Of a DNA stretch of 38,267 bases, positions 1 to 7,927 are shown one piece after another. This stretch comes from a bacterium (GTDB taxonomy: Bacteria > Elusimicrobiota > Elusimicrobia > UBA1565 > UBA9628), in NCBI GenBank assembly GCA_021782205.1, contig JAJXVH010000017.1:1-38267 (forward strand). Reading direction: 5' to 3'. The notes beneath the pieces are model-generated. The model was not told the origin of the DNA. It saw only the letters and a list, made by a program, of their open reading frames with translations, and did no database searches. The position numbers and the translations under genes are program-made. Each line of letters opens with the position of its first letter. Positions within the stretch are counted from its first letter, which is position 1.

Positions 1-13
1 GAAGCCCAGCCTG

Positions 14-310
14 ATGCAGGACATCAAGAAGGACGTGGAACACGCCGACCGCGACATCAAGAACACCGTCGACCCGGACCGCGTGCGCCACTACACCGGC
101 GAAGTCAAGAGCGTGGACGCGGCGTCGCACACGTTGATCCTGTCTCGTCCCGACGGCAAGACCCGCAGCTTCCCCCTGCCGGAAGGCGTGAAGGTCCTCA
201 AGGGCAAGACCGCCGCGGCGCTGTCCGACGTGGCCGCCGGCACCAAGGTCCGCGTCTCCTACCGCATGGAGAAAGAGAAGGCGACGGTCTCGCAGATCGA
301 ACTGAAGTAA
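14..310 (+). CDS. Small hypothetical protein with a C-terminal beta-rich domain (possibly 5'-truncated)
   Basis: The frame reads to a TAA at 308-310 and is also open back to base 2, so the ATG at 14 may be internal and the true N-terminus may lie outside the window. The first ~27 residues are charged and helical. Residues ~28-98 alternate hydrophobic and polar residues, with the look of a small beta-barrel: a GEV-SVDA-THTLIL-type strand pair, then KV-LKGKT-ALSDV and a GTKVRVSY strand. This layout resembles DUF5666-like 'additive/metal-binding' domains, but I do not recognise a named family with certainty. No catalytic motif is visible. A strong hairpin terminator follows 20 nt after the stop. 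Confidence 0.6.
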   Translation: MQDIKKDVEHADRDIKNTVDPDRVRHYTGEVKSVDAASHTLILSRPDGKTRSFPLPEGVKVLKGKTAAALSDVAAGTKVRVSYRMEKEKATVSQIELK

Positions 311-330
311 TTCGCCGCTTCGACGCACCA

Positions 331-361
331 GGCCCCTTCCCGGTCGCGCCGGGAAGGGGCC
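331..361. terminator. Bidirectional hairpin terminator
   Basis: A perfect 13-bp GC-rich stem (331-343 pairing with 349-361) closes a 5-nt loop TCGCG. It lies between the convergent stops at 310 (+) and 380 (-). There is no long U-tract on either side, so its strength is inferred from the stem and from its position. Confidence 0.75.
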
Positions 362-379
362 TGTCGTCGGCGGGCAAGC

Positions 380-1828
380 CTAACGGTAGTAGTTGCCCTG
401 GTTGTAGATCCAATACGCGTCGAACGGTCGCAGGCGGGGCAGGCGCACGAAGCGGTCGCCGCGCGCGTCGGTCTCCTCGGCCAGGCCGAATTTCAGCTTC
501 GGCTTCTCGTCGGACTTATCGCCGGGCTGCTTGATGACCCCCGTCTCGCGGACTTCGCTCACCACGTTGTCCACCCACTTCAGCGCGACAGCCTTGTCGC
601 CGAATTCCTCCCAGTCGCCGTCGGAGTTGTGCTTGTACATGTCCTTGACGAGGGCGTCGAGCGAGATGCCCATCTTCTTGGCCACGGGATCGGCCAGGCG
701 CGCGAACCATTCCTTGTTGATCTGCAATTGCTCGGCCTGCTCGGTCATGTTGCCGAAGGCGCCGCTGATCATCTGGTGATGGAGAATGATGGCGTTTGGA
801 TAGACGTAGGAGTGCGGGGCCAGCGTCGTGATCACCGCGGCCATGCTGGCCGCGAAGGATTTGACGACGACGTGCACCGGAGCCTTGCTGGTTTCGATGG
901 CCTTGACGATCCGGTAGCCCTCCATCACCGAACCGCCGGGGCTGTCGTCGATGACCAGGAAGATCGGCAGCGTCTGATCCTTGTTGTTGAAGTAGTGGAT
1001 GCGCTCGGTCACGTAGTCCGCCACGCCCATGACGATGGGGCCGTCCAGCGCGATGCGCCGGTCCGAGATCGTCAACACGCCGTTCTGAAACGGCTGAAGA
1101 GGATACTCGGGGTCGCGGTTGGCTTGGGTCTTCCACTCTTCCTTCTTCTCGCGCAGTTCCAGATCGGTCTTGATGCCGACGGTCTTCTGCTCCGCGGCGT
1201 CGGACTCCACGTGCAGCTTGCGCGACTGCAAGTCCAACTCGCGCATGGCCACGTCGACCTTGAGCTTTTCCGCGTCGGCCTTGATCTCGTCGGACGCGAG
1301 CTTCTCGCGGTCGATCTCGTTGAGCAGCTTCAGGCGCTCGCTTTGTTCGCGCAGGGGCTCCGTCGCCTTCTTGAAGCGCGCGTCGACCAAAGACGCTTCC
1401 AACTGAAGCCGCTGCAGTTCCATCTCTTGCGGCTCCAACTCCAGATGTTGCTTCTCCTGCGCCGCGCCGTAACTGATGGCGGATTCGTCACGCTCCGTGC
1501 TGATCGGGCGCAAGCGCTCCATGAGCTTTTGTTGCTCGATCATGTTACGCGTTGTGATCTTGTCGAGTTCCTGCCGGTCCGGCCCGCCGCACATGGGCCC
1601 GCCGAACGGGGACATGCCCATCATATCTGGAAGGCCCGCTGCGCCCACCGGAAGGCCGGAGCCGGCGCTGGGCTGGCCTCCCAGCACAGACGCCGCCGGA
1701 ACGGCAGTGGACGGCAACACCGGCGCAGACGCCACAGCTGCCCCGCCGTACGGTGCGGGTCCTGTCGTCTGTGCGTAAGCGGCTACAGCCGCGCACAAAA
1801 AAATGCCTCCAAAAATCTTCGAGCTCAT
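380..1828 (-). CDS. Exported ClpP/SppA-like serine protease with N-terminal coiled coil
   Basis: 482 residues starting at the ATG at 1828, chosen because it gives a Sec signal peptide (MSSKIFGGIFLCAAVAAYA, cut near AYA-Q) and sits behind GAGGTGA; an in-frame start 51 nt upstream would bury the signal. Residues ~20-85 are a Pro/Ala/Gly-rich linker and ~85-240 are heptad-rich and highly charged, a coiled coil. Residues ~250-425 form a ClpP/crotonase fold: VIDDSPGGSV for the oxyanion region, FAASMAAV with the nucleophile Ser328, ILHHQM with His351, and an Asp near 405 (SDGDWEE) before a WVDNVV strand like the LVD end of ClpP. Cytoplasmic ClpP is ~200 aa with no signal, so this is an exported, fused relative. 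It should act in the periplasm as an ATP-independent protease, but the substrate is unknown. It probably has its own promoter at 1851-1879. Confidence 0.85.
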   Translation of the reverse strand: MSSKIFGGIFLCAAVAAYAQTTGPAPYGGAAVASAPVLPSTAVPAASVLGGQPSAGSGLPVGAAGLPDMMGMSPFGGPMCGGPDRQELDKITTRNMIEQQKLMERLRPISTERDESAISYGAAQEKQHLELEPQEMELQRLQLEASLVDARFKKATEPLREQSERLKLLNEIDREKLASDEIKADAEKLKVDVAMRELDLQSRKLHVESDAAEQKTVGIKTDLELREKKEEWKTQANRDPEYPLQPFQNGVLTISDRRIALDGPIVMGVADYVTERIHYFNNKDQTLPIFLVIDDSPGGSVMEGYRIVKAIETSKAPVHVVVKSFAASMAAVITTLAPHSYVYPNAIILHHQMISGAFGNMTEQAEQLQINKEWFARLADPVAKKMGISLDALVKDMYKHNSDGDWEEFGDKAVALKWVDNVVSEVRETGVIKQPGDKSDEKPKLKFGLAEETDARGDRFVRLPRLRPFDAYWIYNQGNYYR

Positions 1829-1850
1829 GTCATTCACCTCGGGCCCCCGA

Positions 1851-1879
1851 AGGATAGAGCGCACTGCCGCGCGCGTCAA
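1851..1879 (-). promoter_or_regulatory. Sigma-70-type promoter of the ClpP-like gene
   Basis: On the minus strand, TTGACG (1874-1879) is separated by exactly 17 nt from TATCCT (1851-1856). Transcription would start near 1844 and leave a ~16-nt leader holding the GAGGTGA ribosome-binding site. This is a pattern match only. Confidence 0.5.
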
Positions 1880-1891
1880 GGGGTCCGAGAT

Positions 1892-2617
1892 TTAATCGCC
1901 GAACAAGCGGTCGAAAAGGCCGCGCGCGGCGAAGACGTGCCGCGGCGGATAGGACTGCTCGCAGTGCAGGGCCGAAAGATCGTCGGCCGCCTTTTCCATG
2001 CGCCGGCGCTCCAACTCCAACGCCAGGCGCTCGTGCTCGCGCGCGACGTCCAGGCCCCCGCCGCGGATGAACGCGACGATGCGCGAGAGCTCGTCGGCGT
2101 CGAACCACACGCCGTGCGGCCGGCACGCGTCCAGAATCACGCCCGAGCAGCCCGCGAAGTTGAAGCGGTTCATCATCTCACCGCACAATGGGCACGGCCG
2201 GTAGAGAACCCCGTGCGCGCTGGGATTTCCGCGCGCGGGCGGGGCCAAGGCAGAGCCTTCCCCCATGTAGGCCGACTGAACGGCCCGGTCTTCGCATAGC
2301 AGCTTGAAAGACCCCGCGTCCGCCCAGACGCCGCCGCAAGCGCCGCAGGCGGCCAGGTGCGCCGCGCCGAGCGACCGCGTCGAGAGCGTGGCCTTCGTAT
2401 CGCGGCAGCTTGGACACGGCCGCCCAGCGCCCAAATCAGGCGAGGCCTCCGCGCGGGAACCGCAGCGCGCGCAGCCCGTGGCGCGCGCGTCGACCCAAGC
2501 AAAGCACCACGGGCAGCGCGCGGGCTGCAGTTCCGCGCGGCAATACTCGCAGGCCGCCGCACGCGGATCACTGGGCGCGCCGCACGAAGGGCAGCGGTAG
2601 ACCGCCGCGTCGCTCAC
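1892..2617 (-). CDS. Zinc-ribbon (zf-TFIIB-like) protein
   Basis: 241 residues from a GTG start. It has a string of CxxC pairs: CPSC, CEYC, CPWC and CARC in the first ~55 residues make double zinc ribbons, then CPSC...CGACGGVWAD (~67-100) and CPLCG...CRPHGVWFD (~142-175) make two TFIIB-type ribbons whose second halves carry the typical C-x-G-x-W-x-D signature. The C-terminus (~180-241) is a charged helix with no ribbons. No enzyme motif or membrane span is visible. Such proteins are usually of unknown function and are assumed to bind zinc structurally or to act as adaptors. It lies 16 nt downstream of the exported-protein gene ending at 2634 and is probably co-transcribed with it. Confidence 0.75.
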   Translation of the reverse strand: MSDAAVYRCPSCGAPSDPRAAACEYCRAELQPARCPWCFAWVDARATGCARCGSRAEASPDLGAGRPCPSCRDTKATLSTRSLGAAHLAACGACGGVWADAGSFKLLCEDRAVQSAYMGEGSALAPPARGNPSAHGVLYRPCPLCGEMMNRFNFAGCSGVILDACRPHGVWFDADELSRIVAFIRGGGLDVAREHERLALELERRRMEKAADDLSALHCEQSYPPRHVFAARGLFDRLFGD

Positions 2618-2633
2618 GGCCGCTCGACGCCCG

Positions 2634-3167
2634 TCATTGGGCCGGGCAGACCGGCGCGGCGGAGACCCAGTCCTTGCGGTAGGCGGCGCAGAGGTTCAAG
2701 GCTTCCACGGAGGCCGCGGCCCGCGTGGTTTCGACGGCGCTCGAAAAGAGGACCGGCTCCACGGGACTCATGAAGACCTGGGTCTGCCAAGCCCCGTAAT
2801 CCCCCGTGGGGCACAGCGCGGCGGCGCGGCGCACGACCGAGTATTGGGCATGCGCCTGCCACAGGCCCTCGGGCTGGTCGACCAAGCCCACAAAGCAGTC
2901 GGTCGCCTTGACCAGGCACCAGGACTGAACGCTGCAGCCTTGGGGCACGAAAGACTCGGCGCGAAACGCCGCCGCGGCCTGCGGGAAGGAGGCGTCGACG
3001 CTCAGGCGCGTCGCGTCCTCCCGAGACTGGGCCGCCGCGACGCTCGCGTCGCGGTAGGCCGAAGCCAAGGAGTCCTCGGCCGAAGCCGGAGCGGCGACCG
3101 AAAGAAAAATCGCGGCCAATCCGCAAACGACGCCGCCGGCAAATCCGACCTTCATGCGCGCGCTCAT
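2634..3167 (-). CDS. Small exported cysteine-containing hypothetical protein
   Basis: 177 residues. The ATG at 3167 is chosen because AAGGAGG lies 4 nt upstream and because it gives a clear signal peptide (positive MSARMK, hydrophobic core, cleavage after APASA). The mature part (~145 aa) is Ala-rich in its first half and has cysteines spread as CSVQSWC, then CF, CP, CAAY and a final CP, an arrangement that could form disulfides in the periplasm. I do not recognise a family. A TAGAAT -10-like box is present at 3193-3198, but its -35 is poor. The zinc-ribbon gene follows closely on the same strand. Confidence 0.7.
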   Translation of the reverse strand: MSARMKVGFAGGVVCGLAAIFLSVAAPASAEDSLASAYRDASVAAAQSREDATRLSVDASFPQAAAAFRAESFVPQGCSVQSWCLVKATDCFVGLVDQPEGLWQAHAQYSVVRRAAALCPTGDYGAWQTQVFMSPVEPVLFSSAVETTRAAASVEALNLCAAYRKDWVSAAPVCPAQ

Positions 3168-3244
3168 TGCGCCTCCTTTCGACGTCCAGCTTATTCTACC
3201 TATTGACGCCGCCGGCGCGGAAAAAATCTGCCCCTCCGGCGCAA

Positions 3245-3682
3245 TCAGCGTCGAGTACGTTTTAGATAAACGGTCGGGAGCATCAACGCCAGGCTGGCCA
3301 GCCACAACCATGCGCCGGAAGCCAGATGCACGTCCGCCATGCTTCCGCCTTCCAGGTCGGCCACGCTTTTCTTGATACCCAGACATGTCAGCCCGACCAG
3401 AAAAGGTAGCAGTCCCGCCGCGGTCGGTATGGATTGGCCCAGCGGCGAGAGCGTGAACACAATCAGCGCCAGATAGATGAAATTGGCGCTCCAGGCGACG
3501 GCCATGATCGGATTGACCGTCCAACTGAGCGGTCCGAAAAGGAGACATTCAAAACCGGACACCTCGCCGTTTTGGGCCGGCGAGTCGGGCACGATCGCCG
3601 GAGACAGCACGGCAAGAACATACAGTCCCGCGGAGAGCAGCAGCAGCAGCCGCCACACTTGAATCCGTTTTGGTGCGCCCAC
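3245..3682 (-). CDS. Four-helix inner-membrane protein of unknown function
   Basis: 145 residues with about four membrane segments: a start near WRLLLLLSAGLYVLAVL, then PIMAVAWSANFIYLALIVF, AAGLLPFLVGLTCLGI and WLWLASLALMLPTVYL, ending with a positive KRTRR tail. The frame stays open upstream to a TTG at 3748. I prefer the GTG at 3682 because TATACT lies 6 nt before it and the extra 22 residues of the longer form are Arg/Pro-rich and do not look coding. No catalytic or transport motif is seen. It is divergent from the Old Yellow Enzyme gene. Confidence 0.6.
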   Translation of the reverse strand: MGAPKRIQVWRLLLLLSAGLYVLAVLSPAIVPDSPAQNGEVSGFECLLFGPLSWTVNPIMAVAWSANFIYLALIVFTLSPLGQSIPTAAGLLPFLVGLTCLGIKKSVADLEGGSMADVHLASGAWLWLASLALMLPTVYLKRTRR

Positions 3683-3688
3683 GCGTGG

Positions 3689-3717
3689 AGTATACCCCGG
3701 CGGCAGCGCGGCCGCCA
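3689..3717 (-). promoter_or_regulatory. Candidate leaderless promoter, membrane protein gene
   Basis: On the minus strand, TGGCGG (3712-3717), a 17-nt spacer and TATACT (3689-3694) are followed after 6 nt by the GTG at 3682. This puts the expected transcription start at or next to the first base of the start codon. The -35 match is weak. Confidence 0.4.
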
Positions 3718-3770
3718 GGAGTCCATTTCGAGTCCGTTTCACGTCCAAGACGGCGAGTCCCGACTTTGGC

Positions 3771-3776
3771 TATGAT
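3771..3776 (+). promoter_or_regulatory. -10 box of the Old Yellow Enzyme gene (candidate leaderless)
   Basis: TATGAT ends 6 nt before the ATG at 3783 and no Shine-Dalgarno sequence is present, so the transcript would begin at about the A of the start codon. Only a poor -35 (AAGACG at 3747-3752, 18-nt spacer) can be proposed. Confidence 0.4.
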
Positions 3777-3782
3777 GTCTTC

Positions 3783-4862
3783 ATGAATATTCTATTGGAA
3801 TCCGCCCACCTTGGCCCCTTGACCTTGAAAAACCGCGTCGTGATGGCACCGATGACGCGCGCCCGCGCCGGAGCCTCCCGCGTGCCCAACGACCTGATGG
3901 CGGAGTATTACGCGCAGCGCGCCGGCGCCGGGCTCATCCTCACCGAGGCGACCGTGGTCAGCGCGCAGGCCGTCGGCTACGCCGACACGCCGGGCATCTG
4001 GTCGGCGGAGCAGACGGACGGCTGGAAGAAAATCACCGCCGCGGTCCACCACGCCGGCGGCGTGATCTTCCTTCAGCTCTGGCACGTGGGCCGCATCTCG
4101 GACCCCCTGTTCCTGGACGGCGCGCTGCCGGTCGCGCCCAGCGCGATCGCGGCCAAGGGCAACGTCAGCCTGGTTCGTCCGGAGCGTCCGTTCGTCGTGC
4201 CGCGCGCGCTGGAGCGCGCGGAAATTCCCGGCATCGTCGCGGACTTCCGCCGCGGCGCCGAAAACGCCCAGCGCGCGGGCTTCGACGGCGTGGAGCTGCA
4301 CGCCGCCAACGGCTACCTGATCGACCAGTTTCTGCAGAGCTCCACGAACCGCCGCACCGACGATTACGGCGGGCCCGTCGAGAACCGCGCGCGCTTCCTG
4401 CTGGAGACGGTGGACGCGGCCGTCTCGATCTGGGGCGCGGACCGCGTCGGCGTCCACCTGGCTCCGCGCGGCGACGCGCACGACATGGGCGACGAAAATC
4501 CGAAGGCGACTTTCGGCCACGTCGCCCGCGAACTGGGCCGTCGCAAGCTGGCGTTCATTTTCCTGCGCGAGTCCCAGGGCGAGGGCTATCTGACCCCCCA
4601 CTTGAAGGAACAATTCGGCGGGACCGTCATCGCCAACCAAGGTCTCGATGAAAAGTTGGCGCAAGCACTCATTCAGGAAAAGAAAGCCGACCTGGCCGCC
4701 TTCGGCGTGCCCTACATCTCCAACCCCGACCTGGTGGAGCGCTTGCGCTCCGGCGCGCCGCTGGCCAAGACGAACATGAAGACGATCTACGCCCCCGGCG
4801 CCGTCGGCTACACCGACTACCCGGCCCTGGCGCCGCAGACCGCGCCGTCCGCGGAGCGCTGA
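3783..4862 (+). CDS. NADH:flavin oxidoreductase, Old Yellow Enzyme family
   Basis: 359 residues, the normal length of an FMN-dependent ene-reductase of the NemA/OYE type (TIM barrel, cytoplasmic). The N-terminus has the phosphate/flavin-side motif LKNRVVMAPMTR. HAANGYLIDQFL carries His173 and Asn176, which bind the activated carbonyl or nitro group of the substrate, and Tyr178 at the position of the OYE1 proton donor. It is followed by the family signature NRRTDDYGG. The family uses NAD(P)H to reduce activated alkenes, nitroesters and maleimides; the natural substrate here is unknown. The gene stands alone: divergent from a membrane protein and convergent with the RND operon, with only 15 nt between the stops and no terminator visible. 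Confidence 0.93.
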   Translation: MNILLESAHLGPLTLKNRVVMAPMTRARAGASRVPNDLMAEYYAQRAGAGLILTEATVVSAQAVGYADTPGIWSAEQTDGWKKITAAVHHAGGVIFLQLWHVGRISDPLFLDGALPVAPSAIAAKGNVSLVRPERPFVVPRALERAEIPGIVADFRRGAENAQRAGFDGVELHAANGYLIDQFLQSSTNRRTDDYGGPVENRARFLLETVDAAVSIWGADRVGVHLAPRGDAHDMGDENPKATFGHVARELGRRKLAFIFLRESQGEGYLTPHLKEQFGGTVIANQGLDEKLAQALIQEKKADLAAFGVPYISNPDLVERLRSGAPLAKTNMKTIYAPGAVGYTDYPALAPQTAPSAER

Positions 4863-4877
4863 CCGGTTGGCGCCGCG

Positions 4878-7800
4878 TCACTCGCCGAAGCGGATCATCG
4901 CCGCCGGCAGCACCAGCAAGGTCAGCAAAGTGGAGGTGATCAGGCCGCCGATCACGGCGACCGCCAGCGGGCGCTGAAGCTCGGCGCCGGTGCCCCAGCC
5001 GGCCGCGAGCGGCAGCAGGCCCAAGGTCGTCACCGACGCCGTCATAAGAATGGGCCGAAGGCGCTTGGAGGCGGCCGTGCGGACCGCTTCCGCGCGCGTC
5101 GCGCCGCCGCGGCGCGCCATGTTCGCGTAGTCCACCAGCATGATGCCGTTGCGCACCACGATGCCGACGAGCATCACCGCGCCGATCATCGAGGAGACGT
5201 TCAGCGTCTCATTGAAACCATACAGGCTCAGCATGGCGCCGATCGCGGCCAGGGGGATCGTCAGCAGGATCAGGCCGACCTGGCGCAGGGAGCGGAACTC
5301 GACCCAGAGGATGACGGCGACCACCAGCACCGAGAGCGCGAAGACCTGGATCATGTTTCCCAGAGCGTGCTGCTCGGTCGCGTACTTACCCGAGAACGCC
5401 CAGGAATAGCCCGCGGGCAGGTTCAATTCCCCCAGCGCCTTCGTCAAGTCGGCCGCGACGTCCTTCGTCGGCCGCCCGGAGACGCCGGCGGTGAGCGTGA
5501 GCTTGCGGCTCATGTTCTCGTGCAGGACCTGGCTGGGGATGCCGCCGTAGCCCAGCTTGGCGACCTGCTCCAGCGGAACGGAACTTCCACCCGCGGTCTT
5601 GAGCGGCAGGCTGCGCAGCGCTTGCAGGTCCAGGTTGGCTCCGGCGGGGTTGAAGCGCAGGACGACGCCGATTTCCTTCTGGACCTCGCGCACCGACGTG
5701 GCGGTCAAGCCCAGGGAGTACGCGGCCAGCGCGTCGTGGATGGCGCGCTCGGTGATGCCCAGCCGCCCCGCTTCTTTTTTGTCGATCGTCACTTCCAGCG
5801 ACGGCACGGGCAAGTCCGACGGCGGACGCACGTCGCTGAGGCCCTTGATCGCGGCCATCTTCGCCAGCAGCTGCCCGGCGCGGGTATGCAGCACCTTCAG
5901 ATCGGGGCCGAACAGATCGATGCCGATGTCGGCGGGCACGCCGCCCAGGGCGTCGTTGATCTTGTCGGCCAGGGGCATCAGATAGTTCACCTGAACGCTC
6001 GGCAGGTCATCGGTCTTGTCCTGCAAGGCCGCGATGAACGCGTCGAGCGCGACCGGGCGCTGGTTCTTCGGCAGGAGCTTGATCATGATGTCGCTGTGGT
6101 TGACGTTGTCGGTGTCCTCGGAGCCCGACGCATGACCGGTCCGACGCACCACCGCGATGACGCCAGGCATCCCTTTAAGCCATTCCTCCAGCTTCATGCC
6201 CAGACGCCGCGCCTCCGCCAGCGACGTGCCCGGAGGCATGTCGGCGTTCAGCAGGATGGCGCTCTCATCGAGAGGAGGAAGGAAAGCGACCTCCAGCTTT
6301 CGATACGCCGCCAACGCCAGCAGCAGCGCCGGCAGCGTCAGGAACAGGACCGTCCGCGGCCGCGCCAAGACCGGCTCCAGGACGCGGGCATACACGGCGT
6401 GGAGGCTGCCTTCTTTTTCATGCGCCTCGTGACCGGCAAGCCAGCGATCGGCCAGAGCCGGAATCACCGTCAGCGCCACCACGAGGGACGCCAGAAGCGC
6501 GAAGGTGACCGTCCCGCTCACCGGCGCGAAAAGCCGGCCGGCGAAACCCTCGATCAGGAACATCGGCAGGAAGATCCCGATGTTGGTCAGGGTGGAGACG
6601 ACCACGGGCGCCGCGACCTCGGCCGTCGCGGCGACGATCGTTTCGCGGTGGGCGCGTCCGGCGCGCAGCTCCGGCGTCGAGAGCCAGCGGAAGATGTTCT
6701 CCAGAACCACGATCGCGTCGTCGACGATGATGCCCGTGCCGATGGCCAGGCCGCCCAGCGACATGATGTTGATCCCGATGCCGCAGGCGCGCATCAGGAC
6801 GATCGCGGTGAGCACGGAAAGGGGAATGCTCAGCGTCGCGATCACCGTGGTGCGCAGGTGGCGCAGGAAAAGAGCCAGCACCAGGACCACGAACACGGCG
6901 CCGATCCAGACGCTTTCCTTGACGCTCGCAATCGAGTCGTTGACGAGAAGGGCTTGGTCGTAGTAGTTTTCGATCTTGTCGCCGCCAGGCAGACTCTTGC
7001 GGAAGTCCGCGATCTCCGCGCCGACCTCCGCGGCGACCGCGCCGGTGTCGAAGTTCGGCTGTTTGAGGACGTTGATCAGCACGGCGGGCGTGCCGGCGTC
7101 CGACGTGTCGCCGCGCTCGTATTGAAGTCCCTTCTCGACCGTGGCGATGTCCTGGACGCGCACCGGGATTCCGCTCTTGACGGCGATGACCACGCCGCCG
7201 ATCTCACCCGCGTCGCGGAACTGGCCGTTGGTGTGAATGACCAGTTCTTGCGCGTAAGCGTTGACCACGCCCGGGCTGGCCAGGATGTTGTTTTCGGCCA
7301 GAGCGGCGCTCACATCGGCGAGGGTCAGATCGTACTTGAGCATCAACTGCGTGCTGGGCCGTACCGCATACTCCGCGACCTTGCCGCCCATCACCAGAAC
7401 CTTATAGACGCCGGGCAGGCGCTGAAGGCGCGGCTTGAGGCCGTACAGCGCCAGGTCGCGCATCGCGACCTGGTCGCCGGGACCGCTCAGGCTGTAGCCT
7501 TCGATCATGGCCAGCGCGGCGGTCAGGTTCTCGACGGTCGAGTTCGCGTCGGGCGGAAGCTGACCCTGGGCGGCGGAGAGCGCCTGGAGGAGCAGTTGGC
7601 GCGCCAAGACCATGTCCGTGCCCCACGCGAACTCGACCGAGACCATGGAGATGCCGGTCGCCGACGTGGAACGCACCTTGTTCACGCCGAGCACGCCCGA
7701 GGCCGCGCTCTCCAGCGGCAAAGTCACCTGGCGCTCCATTTCCAGCGAGGAGAAGCTCGGCACCTCGGTGATGACGTTGAGGATCGGGAAGTCGAGCGGA

Positions 7801-7925
7801 GGAAACAGGTCCACCTTCATCGAGCGGTACGTCAGCAGCCCGGCCAGGACGATCGCTCCCGCGACCCAGGCGACGAGTACACGGGAGGCCAGCACGCGCG
7901 CCAGCATTTTCTGGAAAGATTCCAC
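4878..7925 (-). CDS. RND-family efflux permease
   Basis: 1015 residues, full length for an inner-membrane RND pump (usually 1000-1050): TM1 near residues 15-32, a large periplasmic porter domain, TM2-6 from ~340 to ~490, a second periplasmic domain, and TM8-12 from ~855 to the end. TM4 carries the proton-relay pair Asp402-Asp403 in GTGIIVDDAIVVLEN. In TM10 the residue matching the essential Lys940 of AcrB is Arg925 (GIVVRNGIMLVDYAN). It pairs with the adaptor and channel encoded just upstream, so the complex should span the envelope and export substrate using the proton gradient. The start is a GTG 2 nt after the adaptor stop. The TM4 DD pair looks more HAE-like than HME-like; the linked ZIP gene and sensor hint at metal, but the substrate is not determined by sequence. 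Confidence 0.93.
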   Translation of the reverse strand: MESFQKMLARVLASRVLVAWVAGAIVLAGLLTYRSMKVDLFPPLDFPILNVITEVPSFSSLEMERQVTLPLESAASGVLGVNKVRSTSATGISMVSVEFAWGTDMVLARQLLLQALSAAQGQLPPDANSTVENLTAALAMIEGYSLSGPGDQVAMRDLALYGLKPRLQRLPGVYKVLVMGGKVAEYAVRPSTQLMLKYDLTLADVSAALAENNILASPGVVNAYAQELVIHTNGQFRDAGEIGGVVIAVKSGIPVRVQDIATVEKGLQYERGDTSDAGTPAVLINVLKQPNFDTGAVAAEVGAEIADFRKSLPGGDKIENYYDQALLVNDSIASVKESVWIGAVFVVLVLALFLRHLRTTVIATLSIPLSVLTAIVLMRACGIGINIMSLGGLAIGTGIIVDDAIVVLENIFRWLSTPELRAGRAHRETIVAATAEVAAPVVVSTLTNIGIFLPMFLIEGFAGRLFAPVSGTVTFALLASLVVALTVIPALADRWLAGHEAHEKEGSLHAVYARVLEPVLARPRTVLFLTLPALLLALAAYRKLEVAFLPPLDESAILLNADMPPGTSLAEARRLGMKLEEWLKGMPGVIAVVRRTGHASGSEDTDNVNHSDIMIKLLPKNQRPVALDAFIAALQDKTDDLPSVQVNYLMPLADKINDALGGVPADIGIDLFGPDLKVLHTRAGQLLAKMAAIKGLSDVRPPSDLPVPSLEVTIDKKEAGRLGITERAIHDALAAYSLGLTATSVREVQKEIGVVLRFNPAGANLDLQALRSLPLKTAGGSSVPLEQVAKLGYGGIPSQVLHENMSRKLTLTAGVSGRPTKDVAADLTKALGELNLPAGYSWAFSGKYATEQHALGNMIQVFALSVLVVAVILWVEFRSLRQVGLILLTIPLAAIGAMLSLYGFNETLNVSSMIGAVMLVGIVVRNGIMLVDYANMARRGGATRAEAVRTAASKRLRPILMTASVTTLGLLPLAAGWGTGAELQRPLAVAVIGGLITSTLLTLLVLPAAMIRFGE

Positions 7926-7927
7926 CG

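Noticed and set aside
629-2299. A 556-codon plus-strand open frame across the ClpP-like and zinc-ribbon genes.
   Set aside because: It is a shadow of two well-supported minus-strand genes, has no recognisable domain and spans the promoter between them.
3683-3748. An upstream TTG start giving the membrane protein 22 extra residues.
   Set aside because: TTG is a rare start, has no ribosome-binding site, and the extra sequence is not hydrophobic. A GTG with a TATACT box 6 nt upstream fits better.
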